Source: Bdellovibrionales bacterium (lineage in GTDB: Bacteria; Bdellovibrionota; FAC87; UBA2466). Taken from it: 59,042 nucleotides of DNA. Under the pieces are notes generated by a model that saw nothing but the letters and a program-made list of their open reading frames with translations, was not told where the DNA came from and did not search any database. A program made the position numbers and the translations under genes. Shown piece by piece: positions 34,640 to 44,901 of the stretch; position 1 is the first letter of the stretch; every line of letters starts with the position of its first letter. The stretch is taken from NCBI GenBank assembly GCA_005776395.1, contig SXPJ01000105.1:1-59042 (forward strand), read 5' to 3'.

Positions 34640-36393
34640 AGGGAATGACCTGGCGTATTAGCACTATCATAGCTACGGTTCTATTTTCATTCTACTTACT
34701 CACCCCTACATTTCTTAAGTTTTCAAAAGGGGTCTCCATTCCAAAGATAAGCAAACCCTCAGACCCTTGGTATTACAATGTTCTTCCGTCTGAAGTTCTT
34801 AAGTTAGGGCTAGATCTTCGAGGCGGATTACATTTAGTTTTGGGAATCGACTTCCAAGAGGTTCACCGGGATGCTGTCAGTAAGCTTAAATCTCAGTTTA
34901 AAGATGTCGCCGACCGAGAAAAGTTGACCGGTTTTAAATTTGACACAACTCAAGACAATTTTATCACCGTAGGATTTACTAATGTTCAGGACTGGAAAAA
35001 TCTCGATAAAGCCCTCATGCGAGATCTCGGACAGTTTGTAGATTTTGACAGTGAGATTGCAAATTCAGCTAAATTTAGAATGACCGCTCTTTGGGAATCT
35101 CAGGTTAACCAACGGGCCATAGAACAATCCCTTGAAACCTTAAGAAATCGTATTGACGAATTTGGTATTGCCGAACCCATTATTCAGAAACAGGGGGAGG
35201 AAAAGATCTTAGTTCAGTTTCCTGGTCTTCAAGAACCAGGCCGATTAAAAGAGATCATTGCCCGAACAGCTAAACTTTCTTTCCAGATTGAACGTTCAGG
35301 GCCTGAAGAGAATGGTTCTCCTTCAATATCCGAGCTGAATAAACTTATTTCGCAGTTCATAACTGAGAAGAAGATCGTTCTAAGTGAAACGGAACCCATC
35401 ACAAAGCATTTAAGAGAACTTAATATTTACTTAAACGGAAAAATTCCTAGTGGAACTGAAGTTCTTTTCCAGAAAAAAAGCAACATCAATACTAAAATCG
35501 CTGAGTATATTCCCTATCTTCTTGATCGAGATGCCTTGGTGACGGGTGAAGATCTTCAGGATGCCCATTACAGTTTCGATTCCGAGACTCAACAGCCCAT
35601 CGTAAACTTTGAATTGACCTCCCTAGGCGCTACTAAGTTTGAAAAAGCGACAGGGGAAAATGTCGGCAAATACATGGCTATTGTTTTAGATAGCAATGTT
35701 CATTCGGCCCCAAGAATTAAATCTAAAATTGGGGGCGGTCGAGCCATGATTGAAATGAGCTCTCAGGGTCGCAGTGATGCGGAGGTTCTTAATGATGCTA
35801 AGGACACTAGCTTGGTTCTTCGTTCAGGCGCCCTTCCCGCTCGATTGGAGTTCTTGGAAGAAAGAGTGGTGGGCCCTTCTCTTGGAGCCGATGCCATCAA
35901 AGCTGGAACCTATTCTTTGATTGCAGGTTTAACTTTGGTGTTTCTCTTCATGGGAATCTATTACAAAACCTCCGGTCTTTTTGCGAATCTGGCGCTTCTG
36001 TTAAATGGCCTCTTTATTGTCGCTATTTTGGCGGCCTTTGAAGGGACATTAACTCTACCCGGACTTGCAGGTATCACCTTAACTCTAGGTATGGCCGTTG
36101 ACGCCAACGTTCTGATTCTTGAACACATGAGAGAAGAGCTTAGCATAGGAAAATCCCTTGGAATGGCCTTGGCAGAAGGCTATCACCGAGCTTTTTCAGC
36201 CATTATCGACTCACACTTAACCACGATAATAGCAGGTATTGTTCTCTTGAGCTTTGGTTACGGCCCTATCCGCGGATTTGCAGTGACTCTGCTCATTGGA
36301 TTAGTCGCTTCACTTTACACCTCGGTTTTTATAACTCGAGTTATTTTCGATTACTTCGTGGTTGTTAAAGGTAAAAAAACTATCAGCATTTAG
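34636..36393 (+). CDS. secD: Protein translocase subunit SecD
   Basis: 585 residues. The N-terminal helix is followed by 'LGLDLRGGLHLVLGID', the P1 region with 'TLRNRIDEFGIAEPIIQKQG' and 'ILVQFPGLQEPGRLKEII'. The C-terminal RND-type membrane domain contains 'RSGALPARLEFLEERVVGPSLGADAI' and 'TLGMAVDANVLILEHMREEL' with the proton-relay Asp. It uses proton motive force to pull exported proteins. It is coupled to yajC; secF follows after 9 nt. Confidence 0.95.
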   Translation: MKGMTWRISTIIATVLFSFYLLTPTFLKFSKGVSIPKISKPSDPWYYNVLPSEVLKLGLDLRGGLHLVLGIDFQEVHRDAVSKLKSQFKDVADREKLTGFKFDTTQDNFITVGFTNVQDWKNLDKALMRDLGQFVDFDSEIANSAKFRMTALWESQVNQRAIEQSLETLRNRIDEFGIAEPIIQKQGEEKILVQFPGLQEPGRLKEIIARTAKLSFQIERSGPEENGSPSISELNKLISQFITEKKIVLSETEPITKHLRELNIYLNGKIPSGTEVLFQKKSNINTKIAEYIPYLLDRDALVTGEDLQDAHYSFDSETQQPIVNFELTSLGATKFEKATGENVGKYMAIVLDSNVHSAPRIKSKIGGGRAMIEMSSQGRSDAEVLNDAKDTSLVLRSGALPARLEFLEERVVGPSLGADAIKAGTYSLIAGLTLVFLFMGIYYKTSGLFANLALLLNGLFIVAILAAFEGTLTLPGLAGITLTLGMAVDANVLILEHMREELSIGKSLGMALAEGYHRAFSAIIDSHLTTIIAGIVLLSFGYGPIRGFAVTLLIGLVASLYTSVFITRVIFDYFVVVKGKKTISI

Positions 36394-36402
36394 GAAAAAA
36401 CC

Positions 36403-37368
36403 ATGCAAAAATATTTACACTTGATCCCTAATAACCTTTCCCTAAATTTCATTGGAAAGTTTAAATACTTCATTACCTTCTCCATGGTAACACTCGCTCT
36501 CATTATAGTTGGGCTATGGACCCATGGACTTAACTATGGAATCGATTTCACCGGTGGAACTGTAATGAGAATTAAGTTCAACCAACCTCACTCAGCCGAA
36601 TCTGTTCGTAAAGTTATGGAAGAGTTAGGTGAAGGGGATGCTTCAGTGGTAGGGCTAGGCGACGCCGGTCAAGAGTTCATGATTACCTCAAGAGTGGCTA
36701 AAGATGAAAAAGAGGCCAAAAACAACCTCTCCCTCAGTGCTCGTTTTGTGGCAAAGGTGGGGGCTAGTGAAGTCACCGTACAATCCATTGACGTAGTAGG
36801 GCCTAAAGTGGGAGCTGAGTTAAAAAGTGCCGCTTTACGATCCCTTTTTTACTCAGTCATTCTTATTACTATCTACATCTGGTTGAGATTTGACGCTCGA
36901 TTTGCCCCAGGAGCTACGCTAGCCATGATCCACGATCTTGTAATGGCAACCGGATTTTACATGCTTACGGGAAGAGAGTTCACTATCACCGCAATTGCAG
37001 CTCTTCTCACTATCGCAGGTTACAGCGTGAATGACACTATTGTGGTCTACGATAGGGTCAGAGAAATGTTAAAACAGAGCGGTTCTAACCTCCCTCTTTC
37101 TCAAACTATTAACAAGGCGATTAATTTAACTTTGTCTCGAACAGTTCTTACCTCGCTCGTAACCTTTGTTTCAGTAGTCCCCATTATTTTTCTATGTAAA
37201 GGGGAGATTCAAAGTTTTGCAATTGCGATGTGCTTCGGTATTTTGGTGGGAACCTATTCTACAATGTATATTGCTTCGCCTTTCACAATTTACGTTGAAA
37301 AGTTCATAGAGGCTCGAAATGGCAAATCAAAATCGAGCCGATCTGCTTCTAAACCTATAACCGTATAA
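36403..37368 (+). CDS. secF: Protein translocase subunit SecF
   Basis: 321 residues. 'LNYGIDFTGGTVMRIKF', 'VQSIDVVGPKVGAEL', and the membrane segments 'TIAGYSVNDTIVVYDRVRE' and 'LSRTVLTSLVTFVSVV' are the SecF signatures. It forms the SecDF complex with the preceding gene. asnS begins 6 nt after its stop. Confidence 0.95.
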   Translation: MQKYLHLIPNNLSLNFIGKFKYFITFSMVTLALIIVGLWTHGLNYGIDFTGGTVMRIKFNQPHSAESVRKVMEELGEGDASVVGLGDAGQEFMITSRVAKDEKEAKNNLSLSARFVAKVGASEVTVQSIDVVGPKVGAELKSAALRSLFYSVILITIYIWLRFDARFAPGATLAMIHDLVMATGFYMLTGREFTITAIAALLTIAGYSVNDTIVVYDRVREMLKQSGSNLPLSQTINKAINLTLSRTVLTSLVTFVSVVPIIFLCKGEIQSFAIAMCFGILVGTYSTMYIASPFTIYVEKFIEARNGKSKSSRSASKPITV

Positions 37369-37374
37369 TTATTT

Positions 37375-38670
37375 ATGGCCGTACAAACCCCTATTCGTCA
37401 GTTAAAAACCAAAGTTGGGGAAACCGTTGAGCTTAGAGGCTGGGTTTATAACATCCGAAGCTCTGGGAAACTCCGTTTTCTTTTAATGAGAGATGGAAGC
37501 GGTACCGTTCAAGTGGTTTGGTTTAAAGGCAATCTCTCGGAAGAGATCTTTGCTAAGCTTGAAACCCTAACTCAAGAGAGCTCCCTCATCGTTACCGGAA
37601 AAGTTAAAGAGGATAAGAGATCTCCCATTGGAGTTGAACTGGAGGGGGTAGATCTTCAGATCCTTCAAATTGCCCAAGATTATCCACTTGGCCCTAAAGA
37701 ACACGGCCCAGATTTTTTACTTTCCAATCGCCATTTATGGCTAAGATCTCAAAAGCCCCATGCCATTTTAAGAATCAGAGATCGTTTTGTTAAAGCCGTT
37801 AGGGATTTTTTTGATAAGGAAGGCTTTACCCTAATCGATACCCCTATTTTTACTCCGGCGGCTTGTGAAGGAACCTCTACCCTTTTTGAAACAGACTATT
37901 TTGGTGAAAAGGCCTATCTATCTCAAAGCGGTCAACTCTATGGTGAAGCAGCAGCCATGGCTTTTGGAAAGGTCTACTGTTTCGGACCGACCTTCCGAGC
38001 TGAAAAGAGTAAAACTCGTCGCCACTTAACAGAGTTCTGGATGATTGAACCCGAAGTTGCATTTAATGATCTTGATGACAATATGAAGCTTGCAGAAAAC
38101 TTTCTGGAATATACCGTTCAGTATGTTCTTAAAGAATGCGCCCAAGAGTTGGAGATCTTAGGGCGAGACACTACAAAACTTCAAAATGTTAAAGCCCCAT
38201 TTCCTAGAGTCTCCTATGACGAGGCCATTGAGATCCTTAAAAGAAAAGGATTGCCTTCGAACTGGGGTGACGATTTTGGAGCTCCCGAAGAGACAGCTGT
38301 TTCTGAAGACTTTGATCGACCTATTTTTATTCACCGCTTTCCCGCACAGATCAAGGCCTTCTATATGAAGCCAGATCCGCAAAATCCCAAATTAGCTCTT
38401 GGTTGTGATTGTATTGCCCCAGAAGGCTATGGTGAAATCATCGGCGGAGGTCAACGGGAAGAGGATCTTGAAGTCCTCAAAAAACGTATCCATGAACACG
38501 GATTACGAGAAGAGGACTTTGATTGGTATCTGGACCTAAGAAAATACGGTTCAGTGCCTCATTCCGGTTTTGGATTGGGGTTAGAACGCACCCTCTCTTG
38601 GATCTGCGGATTGGAACATTTGAGAGAGGCGGCAGCCTTCCCGCGTCTAATTCACAGAATCAAACCCTAA
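37375..38670 (+). CDS. asnS: Asparaginyl-tRNA synthetase
   Basis: 431 residues. The N-terminal OB fold is '[31 protein letters not shown]'; class II motif 2 is '[26 protein letters not shown]' and motif 3 '[16 protein letters not shown]'. The region '[17 protein letters not shown]' favours AsnRS over AspRS, because AspRS has a different flipping-loop context and an extra GAD domain that is absent here. It charges tRNA-Asn directly. It is the last gene of the tgt-sec operon. Confidence 0.9.
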   Translation: MAVQTPIRQLKTKVGETVELRGWVYNIRSSGKLRFLLMRDGSGTVQVVWFKGNLSEEIFAKLETLTQESSLIVTGKVKEDKRSPIGVELEGVDLQILQIAQDYPLGPKEHGPDFLLSNRHLWLRSQKPHAILRIRDRFVKAVRDFFDKEGFTLIDTPIFTPAACEGTSTLFETDYFGEKAYLSQSGQLYGEAAAMAFGKVYCFGPTFRAEKSKTRRHLTEFWMIEPEVAFNDLDDNMKLAENFLEYTVQYVLKECAQELEILGRDTTKLQNVKAPFPRVSYDEAIEILKRKGLPSNWGDDFGAPEETAVSEDFDRPIFIHRFPAQIKAFYMKPDPQNPKLALGCDCIAPEGYGEIIGGGQREEDLEVLKKRIHEHGLREEDFDWYLDLRKYGSVPHSGFGLGLERTLSWICGLEHLREAAAFPRLIHRIKP

Positions 38671-38830
38671 CCCTTTTTTTGGCTCAAACGCCGCTAAGAG
38701 ATTTGTAATTAAGTGATAACAACTGTCTACTCTTTTTACTGTTTATCTTAAGCTTTTTTTTTTACTGAAGTAAACTTGAAGTCAAATTCAGATTTTATTT
38801 TGCAGTTTTAACACCTTATTGGGGGACAAC

Positions 38831-41800
38831 ATGGCTCATGCACTTCGTTTGAAATCACGTTTTTCTTATATCTCAACTGTACTTCTTCTGCTTTTATCGA
38901 CGATAACAACCTCCTCTGAAGCTTACGCAAGTTCACGAGCAGTTAAATTCCAAGAGCCTCTTAACCTGCCAAATGCCATTGTAGGTGTTGCCTACTCCTT
39001 AGATTTAAGAACCTTATTAGCCGATCCAGGGGTGCCCCCTTACAGGTGGTCTGGAGTGAGTCTCCCTCCCGGACTCACCATTGATCAGCCCAACAATCTA
39101 TTAAAAGGAACCCCCTCTCAGGCCGGAAGCTTTATACCGAAATTAACGGTACAAGATTCTACCCCCGAGGGCTCCGATCTCAACCATCCAGGGCATCTGT
39201 TAATTTTACCCCCTCCGCCAGAATTTACAGTGAGCGATTTAGATCTTGGAGTCACTAAAGAGGGAGATACACTTTCAGTAGATCTCACTCAGTTTCTAAC
39301 CGATCCTGCATCAGCCAAGAGCTTTTCAGCTAAGGGACTTCCAAGCTGGCTCACTCTTGATGGAGCCCAAGGCAAACTCACAGGAGTTCCCCCCTACACA
39401 CCTAATCATAAATATGCAGGCCCCTACGGTAACATTGTTATCAGTGCCTCAAATTCATCTGGAACATCCACTATGACAGCTCATGGAAATGTTCTGAAAA
39501 AGATTGTCCCCCCAAAATGGGCAGCTAATCCTATCGCTTTGGCCGATGCCTATGAAGATTCTAGTTACTCAGCCGATACAGCACAGCATGTAATCAACCC
39601 CGAAGGCACTCCCATCCAATACACGCTAGTAAATCAAACTCCTCCACCTTGGCTTAACATGGGAAGCGCTAGTGGAACTGTGTTTGGAACACCGAAACAG
39701 CCGGGCAATGTAGAGGTGGTCATCTCTCTCTCTACGGTGATTGACGGTGTCACCTACACCGATTCCACCACTTTTAAATTCAAAGTCCTTCACGTTAACC
39801 ATCCCCCAAAATGGTTAGCAAACCCCATCACACTCCCCACGACAAAACATGGCTCCTTAATCTCTCAACCTCTAGCCAACTCTGCAACCGATCCTGATGT
39901 TGGAGACATTTTAACCTTCTCAATGTCGGGTCCGGATTGGGCTAAAATCACCCCCTCTACCGGAGTTTTTTCGGGAGTTCCTGGTAAAAGCAACTTAGGA
40001 CTCAACACCTTTTTATTAACTGTAACCGATCAAAGTGGAGCTAAAGACACAACGCAGGTTCAAATTACAATCGAAAAGGCTAATGAACCTCCTGTCTGGG
40101 TGACACACCCTACGATTCTTCCAGATGCCGCAGAAGACAAAAACTACAACAACATCGATCTCACCCAATATGTTACCGATCCCGATGCTGATAGAGTCTA
40201 CTTCTCCAAAGTGGACGGACCGACTTGGTTACAGATCAATGAAAACGGAACCGTTTCCGGCTCTCCCGGCAGCAATGATGTGGGGATAAGTACTTTTCAT
40301 TTAAGAGTTTCCGATCGAATCTCTAGCCCAGATGACATCTCTGAAGTGAAAATTCTAGTAACTCACACCAATCATCTGCCCTATTGGACTATTAATCCCA
40401 TGATTTTCAATATTCCAGAGGAGAAAGCCATATCTCAAAGTATTGCCCAATATGCCAAGGATATCGACAACGACGCTATGACCTTTGCATTAATTTCAGG
40501 TCCAGCCTGGGCAAAACTTGATTCCAAAGGAGTTTTCACAGGAACTCCCCAAATAACAGATGAAGGGGATAATACTTTTCAAGTGGCCGTAGCTGATGCA
40601 AGTGGGGAACTGGTCCAAGCCACAGTGATCTTCAAAGTCCTTCATGTAAATCATCCTCCAAAATGGACACAAAATCCTATTGTGCTAGCCAACGCCACGG
40701 AAGATGGAAACTACACAGCCTCGCTAGCCCCCTTTGTAACAGATCCCGATCTCCCCAATGATACCTTAAGAATAATAAAAATCTCAGCAAGTCCCTCTTG
40801 GCTAGTTGTCGCTCAAGATGGAACTATCACAGGTCGTCCCAAAATGGCTGATGCCGGAAAAACTCACTCTTTCCAAGTGAGAGTTCTTGATGCAGCCAAT
40901 GCAGAAGCTGTAACGACAGTTCAAGTAACTGTAGATAAAATTAATCATGCTCCTCGATGGAGCGCAAATCCAATACCTCTCAATGATGCCTATGAGGACA
41001 CAAGCTATGCATTCCCTCTCAATGTTTATGCCTCAGATCCAGATGGAGATGTTCTAACCTTTGAAAAAGTAGACGGACCTAACTGGATGATGGTGAGCTC
41101 TAGTGGAACTATCTCAGGCGTACCCACCGGTACCGATCTAGGAGACAATATCTCTGCAACCTTCAAAGTCTCTGATCCTGCAGGGCTTAGCGCCACAGCC
41201 CAGGCGATCATTAAAGTTATTCATAAAAATCATCCGCCTGTCATTGGAACTTTGCCCTCTTTCACAGTTAAAGAACGGGAAGTCGCTGAATTTTCTTTAG
41301 CTGATCTAGTGAAAGATCAAGATAATGATACTCTACACTTCGTTCTACTCAATTCATCGGACTGCCAAAATTGGGTTATCCTTTCAAATGAAGGTAAACT
41401 AACTTTAGATCACCCCAAACGTATCCATGTGGGAAATCACGACTGTAACTTTAAAGTCGATGACGGCAAACTCATGGTCGCAGGAACCTTAAAAATTACA
41501 GTGGAAAAAAACCCTCGGGCCCCCATTTGGTTAAACGAGCCCATTACCACACTGACCGCTAAAACCAATGAAGGAATGACCCACTCGATCTCCACCTTAG
41601 CGAAAGATCTAGATGGTGAGAAGATCTCCTTCTCGAAGGTTGAAGGTCAAGAATGGTTAACCGTAAGTGCGGAGGGAATCGTCACTGGAACTCCGAAAGA
41701 TGCTGACTTAGGAACTCAAGAATTTAAATTAAGAGTCACTAACGAAGACGGGCTTTCTAGCGATGGCACCCTAGTCGTCAATGTAGTTCCTGGAACACAA

Positions 41801-42766
41801 CTCGATCTATTCAATATTGATACCTCAGGACCTGCAAAAACAGAGCTCTTATGGATCATTGATAATTCGAAATATTGTGATTCCACGATCAAATCGCTGA
41901 AGAAATATATCAATCTCTTCTATGCTGATTTGGATACGGCTCAAGTAAGTCACCAAAATGTTCTCCTATCTAGCGATGTGGAGAAATTTAAAGGGCTGCC
42001 TATCACTGAAAATAATGGTTCCAAACTCTTTGGAAATCAGAACCAAGATATCATTATGGAATTCCAAAAACGGGTGGGACTTGCAGGTAGCTTTGGGCTT
42101 TGCAATAACTGTAATAACTCGCCCATCTGGTCGATGTTTAGATTCTATGAGCAACTGCCCACAGACAAACTGGCAGACATTTATCACAAAAACTATGTGA
42201 TGAAGTCGATTCCTACAGATGCGCTCATTGTGACCCATCAATTGGATCATTATAAGCACTACACTGGAAAGTTACCGGAGCCTCTAAAGAGTTATACTCC
42301 CAATGACTTTGCTAGAGATTTCGTTACTTTCCATAAGCAGGAGAAAAAAGGATACAGAGTAAGTGCTATAGCCCCCGGATGCCCGACTCTTATCTCCAGT
42401 GATCCGGGAACTGCGGCCCCTTCTAACGCTTACAATGTGATCGTTCAGAAAACGAATGGGAAGTATTACGTAAACCAATGTCAATTCGACATGGAACAAA
42501 CTCTTCATGACTACGCTAAGGATGTCATTTTCAGAGCCAAGGTTCACGGTCACAATCCATTCACACTCTCTAAACAGCCTTTGAGTACGAAAACAATCAA
42601 AGTCTCTATAGGTAATGTATCCTTAGCTGGAAACACAGGTTCCAATACCGATCAGTGGAGCTATGAAGCCTCCAGTAATGCGGTAACTATAAACTGGGAT
42701 ACTATAGATACATCTAAGTTAAGCATCTCAGATCGCATCGTGATTGAATATCGAGTCTCTAGATAA
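38831..42766 (+). CDS. Giant exported Ig-like repeat protein with VWA-like C-terminus
   Basis: About 1311 residues. A signal peptide ends near residue 35 (SSEAYASS). Two He_PIG-like domains come first, then about eight repeats of 90-100 residues, each opening with NHPPKW-x2-NPI-like sequence and containing DPDGD, 'GPxWMxVSxxGTxxGxP' and 'DxGxNxFxVxVxDxxG'. This is the putative Ig/cadherin-like pattern seen in surface adhesins. The last 300 residues begin 'KTELLWIIDNSKYC', as in von Willebrand A domains, but the MIDAS D-x-S-x-S is broken (DNSKYC). The start is the ATG at 38831, with GGGGGA 5 nt before it, rather than a TTG 12 nt upstream. Function: probable surface or periplasmic binding protein. 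Confidence 0.75.
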   Translation: MAHALRLKSRFSYISTVLLLLLSTITTSSEAYASSRAVKFQEPLNLPNAIVGVAYSLDLRTLLADPGVPPYRWSGVSLPPGLTIDQPNNLLKGTPSQAGSFIPKLTVQDSTPEGSDLNHPGHLLILPPPPEFTVSDLDLGVTKEGDTLSVDLTQFLTDPASAKSFSAKGLPSWLTLDGAQGKLTGVPPYTPNHKYAGPYGNIVISASNSSGTSTMTAHGNVLKKIVPPKWAANPIALADAYEDSSYSADTAQHVINPEGTPIQYTLVNQTPPPWLNMGSASGTVFGTPKQPGNVEVVISLSTVIDGVTYTDSTTFKFKVLHVNHPPKWLANPITLPTTKHGSLISQPLANSATDPDVGDILTFSMSGPDWAKITPSTGVFSGVPGKSNLGLNTFLLTVTDQSGAKDTTQVQITIEKANEPPVWVTHPTILPDAAEDKNYNNIDLTQYVTDPDADRVYFSKVDGPTWLQINENGTVSGSPGSNDVGISTFHLRVSDRISSPDDISEVKILVTHTNHLPYWTINPMIFNIPEEKAISQSIAQYAKDIDNDAMTFALISGPAWAKLDSKGVFTGTPQITDEGDNTFQVAVADASGELVQATVIFKVLHVNHPPKWTQNPIVLANATEDGNYTASLAPFVTDPDLPNDTLRIIKISASPSWLVVAQDGTITGRPKMADAGKTHSFQVRVLDAANAEAVTTVQVTVDKINHAPRWSANPIPLNDAYEDTSYAFPLNVYASDPDGDVLTFEKVDGPNWMMVSSSGTISGVPTGTDLGDNISATFKVSDPAGLSATAQAIIKVIHKNHPPVIGTLPSFTVKEREVAEFSLADLVKDQDNDTLHFVLLNSSDCQNWVILSNEGKLTLDHPKRIHVGNHDCNFKVDDGKLMVAGTLKITVEKNPRAPIWLNEPITTLTAKTNEGMTHSISTLAKDLDGEKISFSKVEGQEWLTVSAEGIVTGTPKDADLGTQEFKLRVTNEDGLSSDGTLVVNVVPGTQLDLFNIDTSGPAKTELLWIIDNSKYCDSTIKSLKKYINLFYADLDTAQVSHQNVLLSSDVEKFKGLPITENNGSKLFGNQNQDIIMEFQKRVGLAGSFGLCNNCNNSPIWSMFRFYEQLPTDKLADIYHKNYVMKSIPTDALIVTHQLDHYKHYTGKLPEPLKSYTPNDFARDFVTFHKQEKKGYRVSAIAPGCPTLISSDPGTAAPSNAYNVIVQKTNGKYYVNQCQFDMEQTLHDYAKDVIFRAKVHGHNPFTLSKQPLSTKTIKVSIGNVSLAGNTGSNTDQWSYEASSNAVTINWDTIDTSKLSISDRIVIEYRVSR

Positions 42767-42771
42767 AAGCC

Positions 42772-42797
42772 AGGGGAGAGGGGTAACTCTCTCCCCT
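42772..42797. terminator. Stem-loop between convergent genes
   Basis: AGGGGAGAG (42772-42780) pairs perfectly with CTCTCCCCT (42789-42797) around an 8-nt loop, directly after the repeat-protein stop. The flanks are A-rich on one side and have a short T run on the minus strand, so it may terminate transcription of the convergent gene pair. The U tract is weak. Confidence 0.5.
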
Positions 42798-42819
42798 AAA
42801 AACAAGTAGGCCCGACAAT

Positions 42820-43824
42820 TTAGACTCGGTGGCGTTGAGGGAGGCTTAAAGCCAATAGAACCACTGATATAAAATCATAAGCAGCCCAACTCATAAACAC
42901 TAACGTCGCCTCTTGAGATAAGACTAAAAATAAAGCTCTTAACAAAAACAAAATCCCCAAAACAATTTTAAACCCCTGCCCTAGTTTGGAAGTTGCAATT
43001 CTAGGGTTAAGTTCTACCAAAGCTACTATTGGAATCGAGCAAAATAGAAAATCAAAAACAGACAGACTCAGATGGGCCTCTTTTTCATAATAGGACACAA
43101 TCCAAGGGAGTCCAAAATAAAGTAAACTCCCTACAAACATCCAAACCAAAAATGTCACGATTCTGTTTTTATTTCTCTCCTGAACTGCCCCCTTATCCAA
43201 ACGATCTGTTTTCCAGATGGCCCAACCTAAAACTAAAACTATCCATGAGCTCTTTGCCCAATAAAAGAGATCGCTACTAGGAACCATTTGATACGCCGTT
43301 TTAAATGGCCCCAAAATATCCGAACTCCCAAACCACTGAAGATACAGTGATGTACTAAGGCCTAACGAGAGTAAGGTTAAACTCTGTGTAGTTTCAAAAA
43401 GAAGAACCGAAATCAAAATAAGACTTACCGTAGGAAATAATAGTTCATAAAAAGCCCCTACATGATTAATTTGAGATATAAAATACCCAAAGGATAAAAT
43501 AGGAAGTGCTAGAAAAACAAAAAGAGCCAGTTCCCTTAAAACTTTAGTCTCTATTTTCTTAAGATCAGGATAAGCAAAATAGATAAGAGGGCCTATCAAC
43601 ACAACATGAAGCCCAGCTCCGAAAAAAAGAAACCTTATAAATACTGAGAGGAGACTGAGAATCTGACCTTTTTGAAATTCACAGGCCCCAAGGCTCCATA
43701 AAATCAGAGGTTGAGCCACCCAAAACAAATAAAAAATAGCAAATTGCAAAATCCATCCCTTACGATCCCCCGCTTCTTCTAAAATGGTTTCATCTAAAAA
43801 GGATTCATCTATTGAGTTTGTCAT
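42820..43824 (-). CDS. Multi-pass membrane protein of unknown function
   Basis: 334 residues with about nine to ten hydrophobic segments after a short acidic N-terminus (SFLDETILEEAGDRKG). No catalytic motif or transporter signature is visible to me. It is an isolated gene, convergent with the giant repeat protein and divergent from the arginase-family gene. It could be a YIP1/YckC-like small membrane family protein, but I cannot support that from motifs. Confidence 0.55.
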   Translation of the reverse strand: MTNSIDESFLDETILEEAGDRKGWILQFAIFYLFWVAQPLILWSLGACEFQKGQILSLLSVFIRFLFFGAGLHVVLIGPLIYFAYPDLKKIETKVLRELALFVFLALPILSFGYFISQINHVGAFYELLFPTVSLILISVLLFETTQSLTLLSLGLSTSLYLQWFGSSDILGPFKTAYQMVPSSDLFYWAKSSWIVLVLGWAIWKTDRLDKGAVQERNKNRIVTFLVWMFVGSLLYFGLPWIVSYYEKEAHLSLSVFDFLFCSIPIVALVELNPRIATSKLGQGFKIVLGILFLLRALFLVLSQEATLVFMSWAAYDFISVVLLALSLPQRHRV

Positions 43825-43905
43825 AATGAGACCTATTATAGCACTAACCAGTTACCCTCCCCTTCTTGATTGAAACATCTTTAAATCCGCTTTAAAGTTA
43901 TATTA

Positions 43906-44901
43906 ATGCTTAAATCACTCCCGACTCCCAAGGAACTATTCTTCAAAGGTCGCTCTGGTGATTCCCGCTTAGGTGAGTGGGTTCAAGCTATTTCTGAGCT
44001 ATCCTCTATTCCTCCTTCCAATAAGGAAACAATAGTGATTCTTGGAACCCCAGATGACACTGGAGTTGTCAAAAACTTAGGACGCCCCGGAGCTAAAGAA
44101 GGGCCTAATAGTATTAGAAAACACCTGTATAAGATGGCTTTACCTATGGATCTCCATTGGGAGAATCATCTCTCTCTTCTAGATGCAGGCAATACCCAAG
44201 TCTCAGAATCAATTCTTGAGACCCACGCCGAAGCTCAAAAGCTTACTCACCAAATTTCATCGTTAGGACACTCTCTTATTACCTTAGGTGGGGGACATGA
44301 CGTAGCGGCTCCTCATTTTTTAGGATTTGTCGAAGGAAGAAGAGCCTTAAACCCTCGAGAAAAAGTAGCCCTTATTAATATTGATCCTCACTTAGATGTT
44401 CGGGAGTTGGAAAATGGGTTACCTCATAGCGGAACCCCTTTCCGGCAAATTCTGGATTCTGAGGCCATCTCAGGAGATGGCTTTGTCGAATTTGGAACCC
44501 GATCCAATCGAAACTCAAGAACCCACTTCGAATATGTAAAAAAAAGAAATGCTCTAGTGATAACTTGGGAATCTCTTAGAATGAGAGCTGAGCCCATCTC
44601 TGAAGTTTTTAAACACCAACTTGAGAGACTAGCCAGAACCCACCATTCTTTGGGGGTTACACTAGATCTTGATAGTTGCTCTGAGGCGGAAGGAATGAGT
44701 GCTGCACCGGTTATCGGTTTCTCTGCCACTGAACTTTACACACTCGCCTCTTTAGCAGGTAGCCAACCTAAGGTTCGATTTTTCGAGTTGGCCGAAGTTG
44801 CCCCTTCCTTGGATCCTACAGAACGCAGCAGCCGAATTGCGGCTGAATGTATCTACGCTTTTATGAGAGGTCGAGCTTTGTCCATTCAAACGAGTCGTTA
44901 A
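43906..44901 (+). CDS. Arginase/agmatinase/formimidoylglutamase-family hydrolase
   Basis: 331 residues. The four manganese-site segments are recognisable: LGGGHDVAAPHFLG (His), 'ALINIDPHLDVRELENG' (DxHxD, with the Asp-Pro-His-Leu-Asp form and an adjacent Arg-Glu), and 'GVTLDLDSCSEAEGMSAAP' (DxD). The SEAEGMSAAP stretch replaces the usual DPxxAPG, which places it among divergent ureohydrolases, closest in feel to formimidoylglutamase. It hydrolyses a guanidino- or formimino-type substrate, but which one is not clear. No hut or arginine-catabolic gene is adjacent. Confidence 0.75.
   Translation: MLKSLPTPKELFFKGRSGDSRLGEWVQAISELSSIPPSNKETIVILGTPDDTGVVKNLGRPGAKEGPNSIRKHLYKMALPMDLHWENHLSLLDAGNTQVSESILETHAEAQKLTHQISSLGHSLITLGGGHDVAAPHFLGFVEGRRALNPREKVALINIDPHLDVRELENGLPHSGTPFRQILDSEAISGDGFVEFGTRSNRNSRTHFEYVKKRNALVITWESLRMRAEPISEVFKHQLERLARTHHSLGVTLDLDSCSEAEGMSAAPVIGFSATELYTLASLAGSQPKVRFFELAEVAPSLDPTERSSRIAAECIYAFMRGRALSIQTSR

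Noticed and set aside
41966-42553. Antisense ORFs in the C-terminal part of the repeat protein
   Set aside because: They are shadows of a strongly protein-like plus-strand frame and lack ribosome binding sites.
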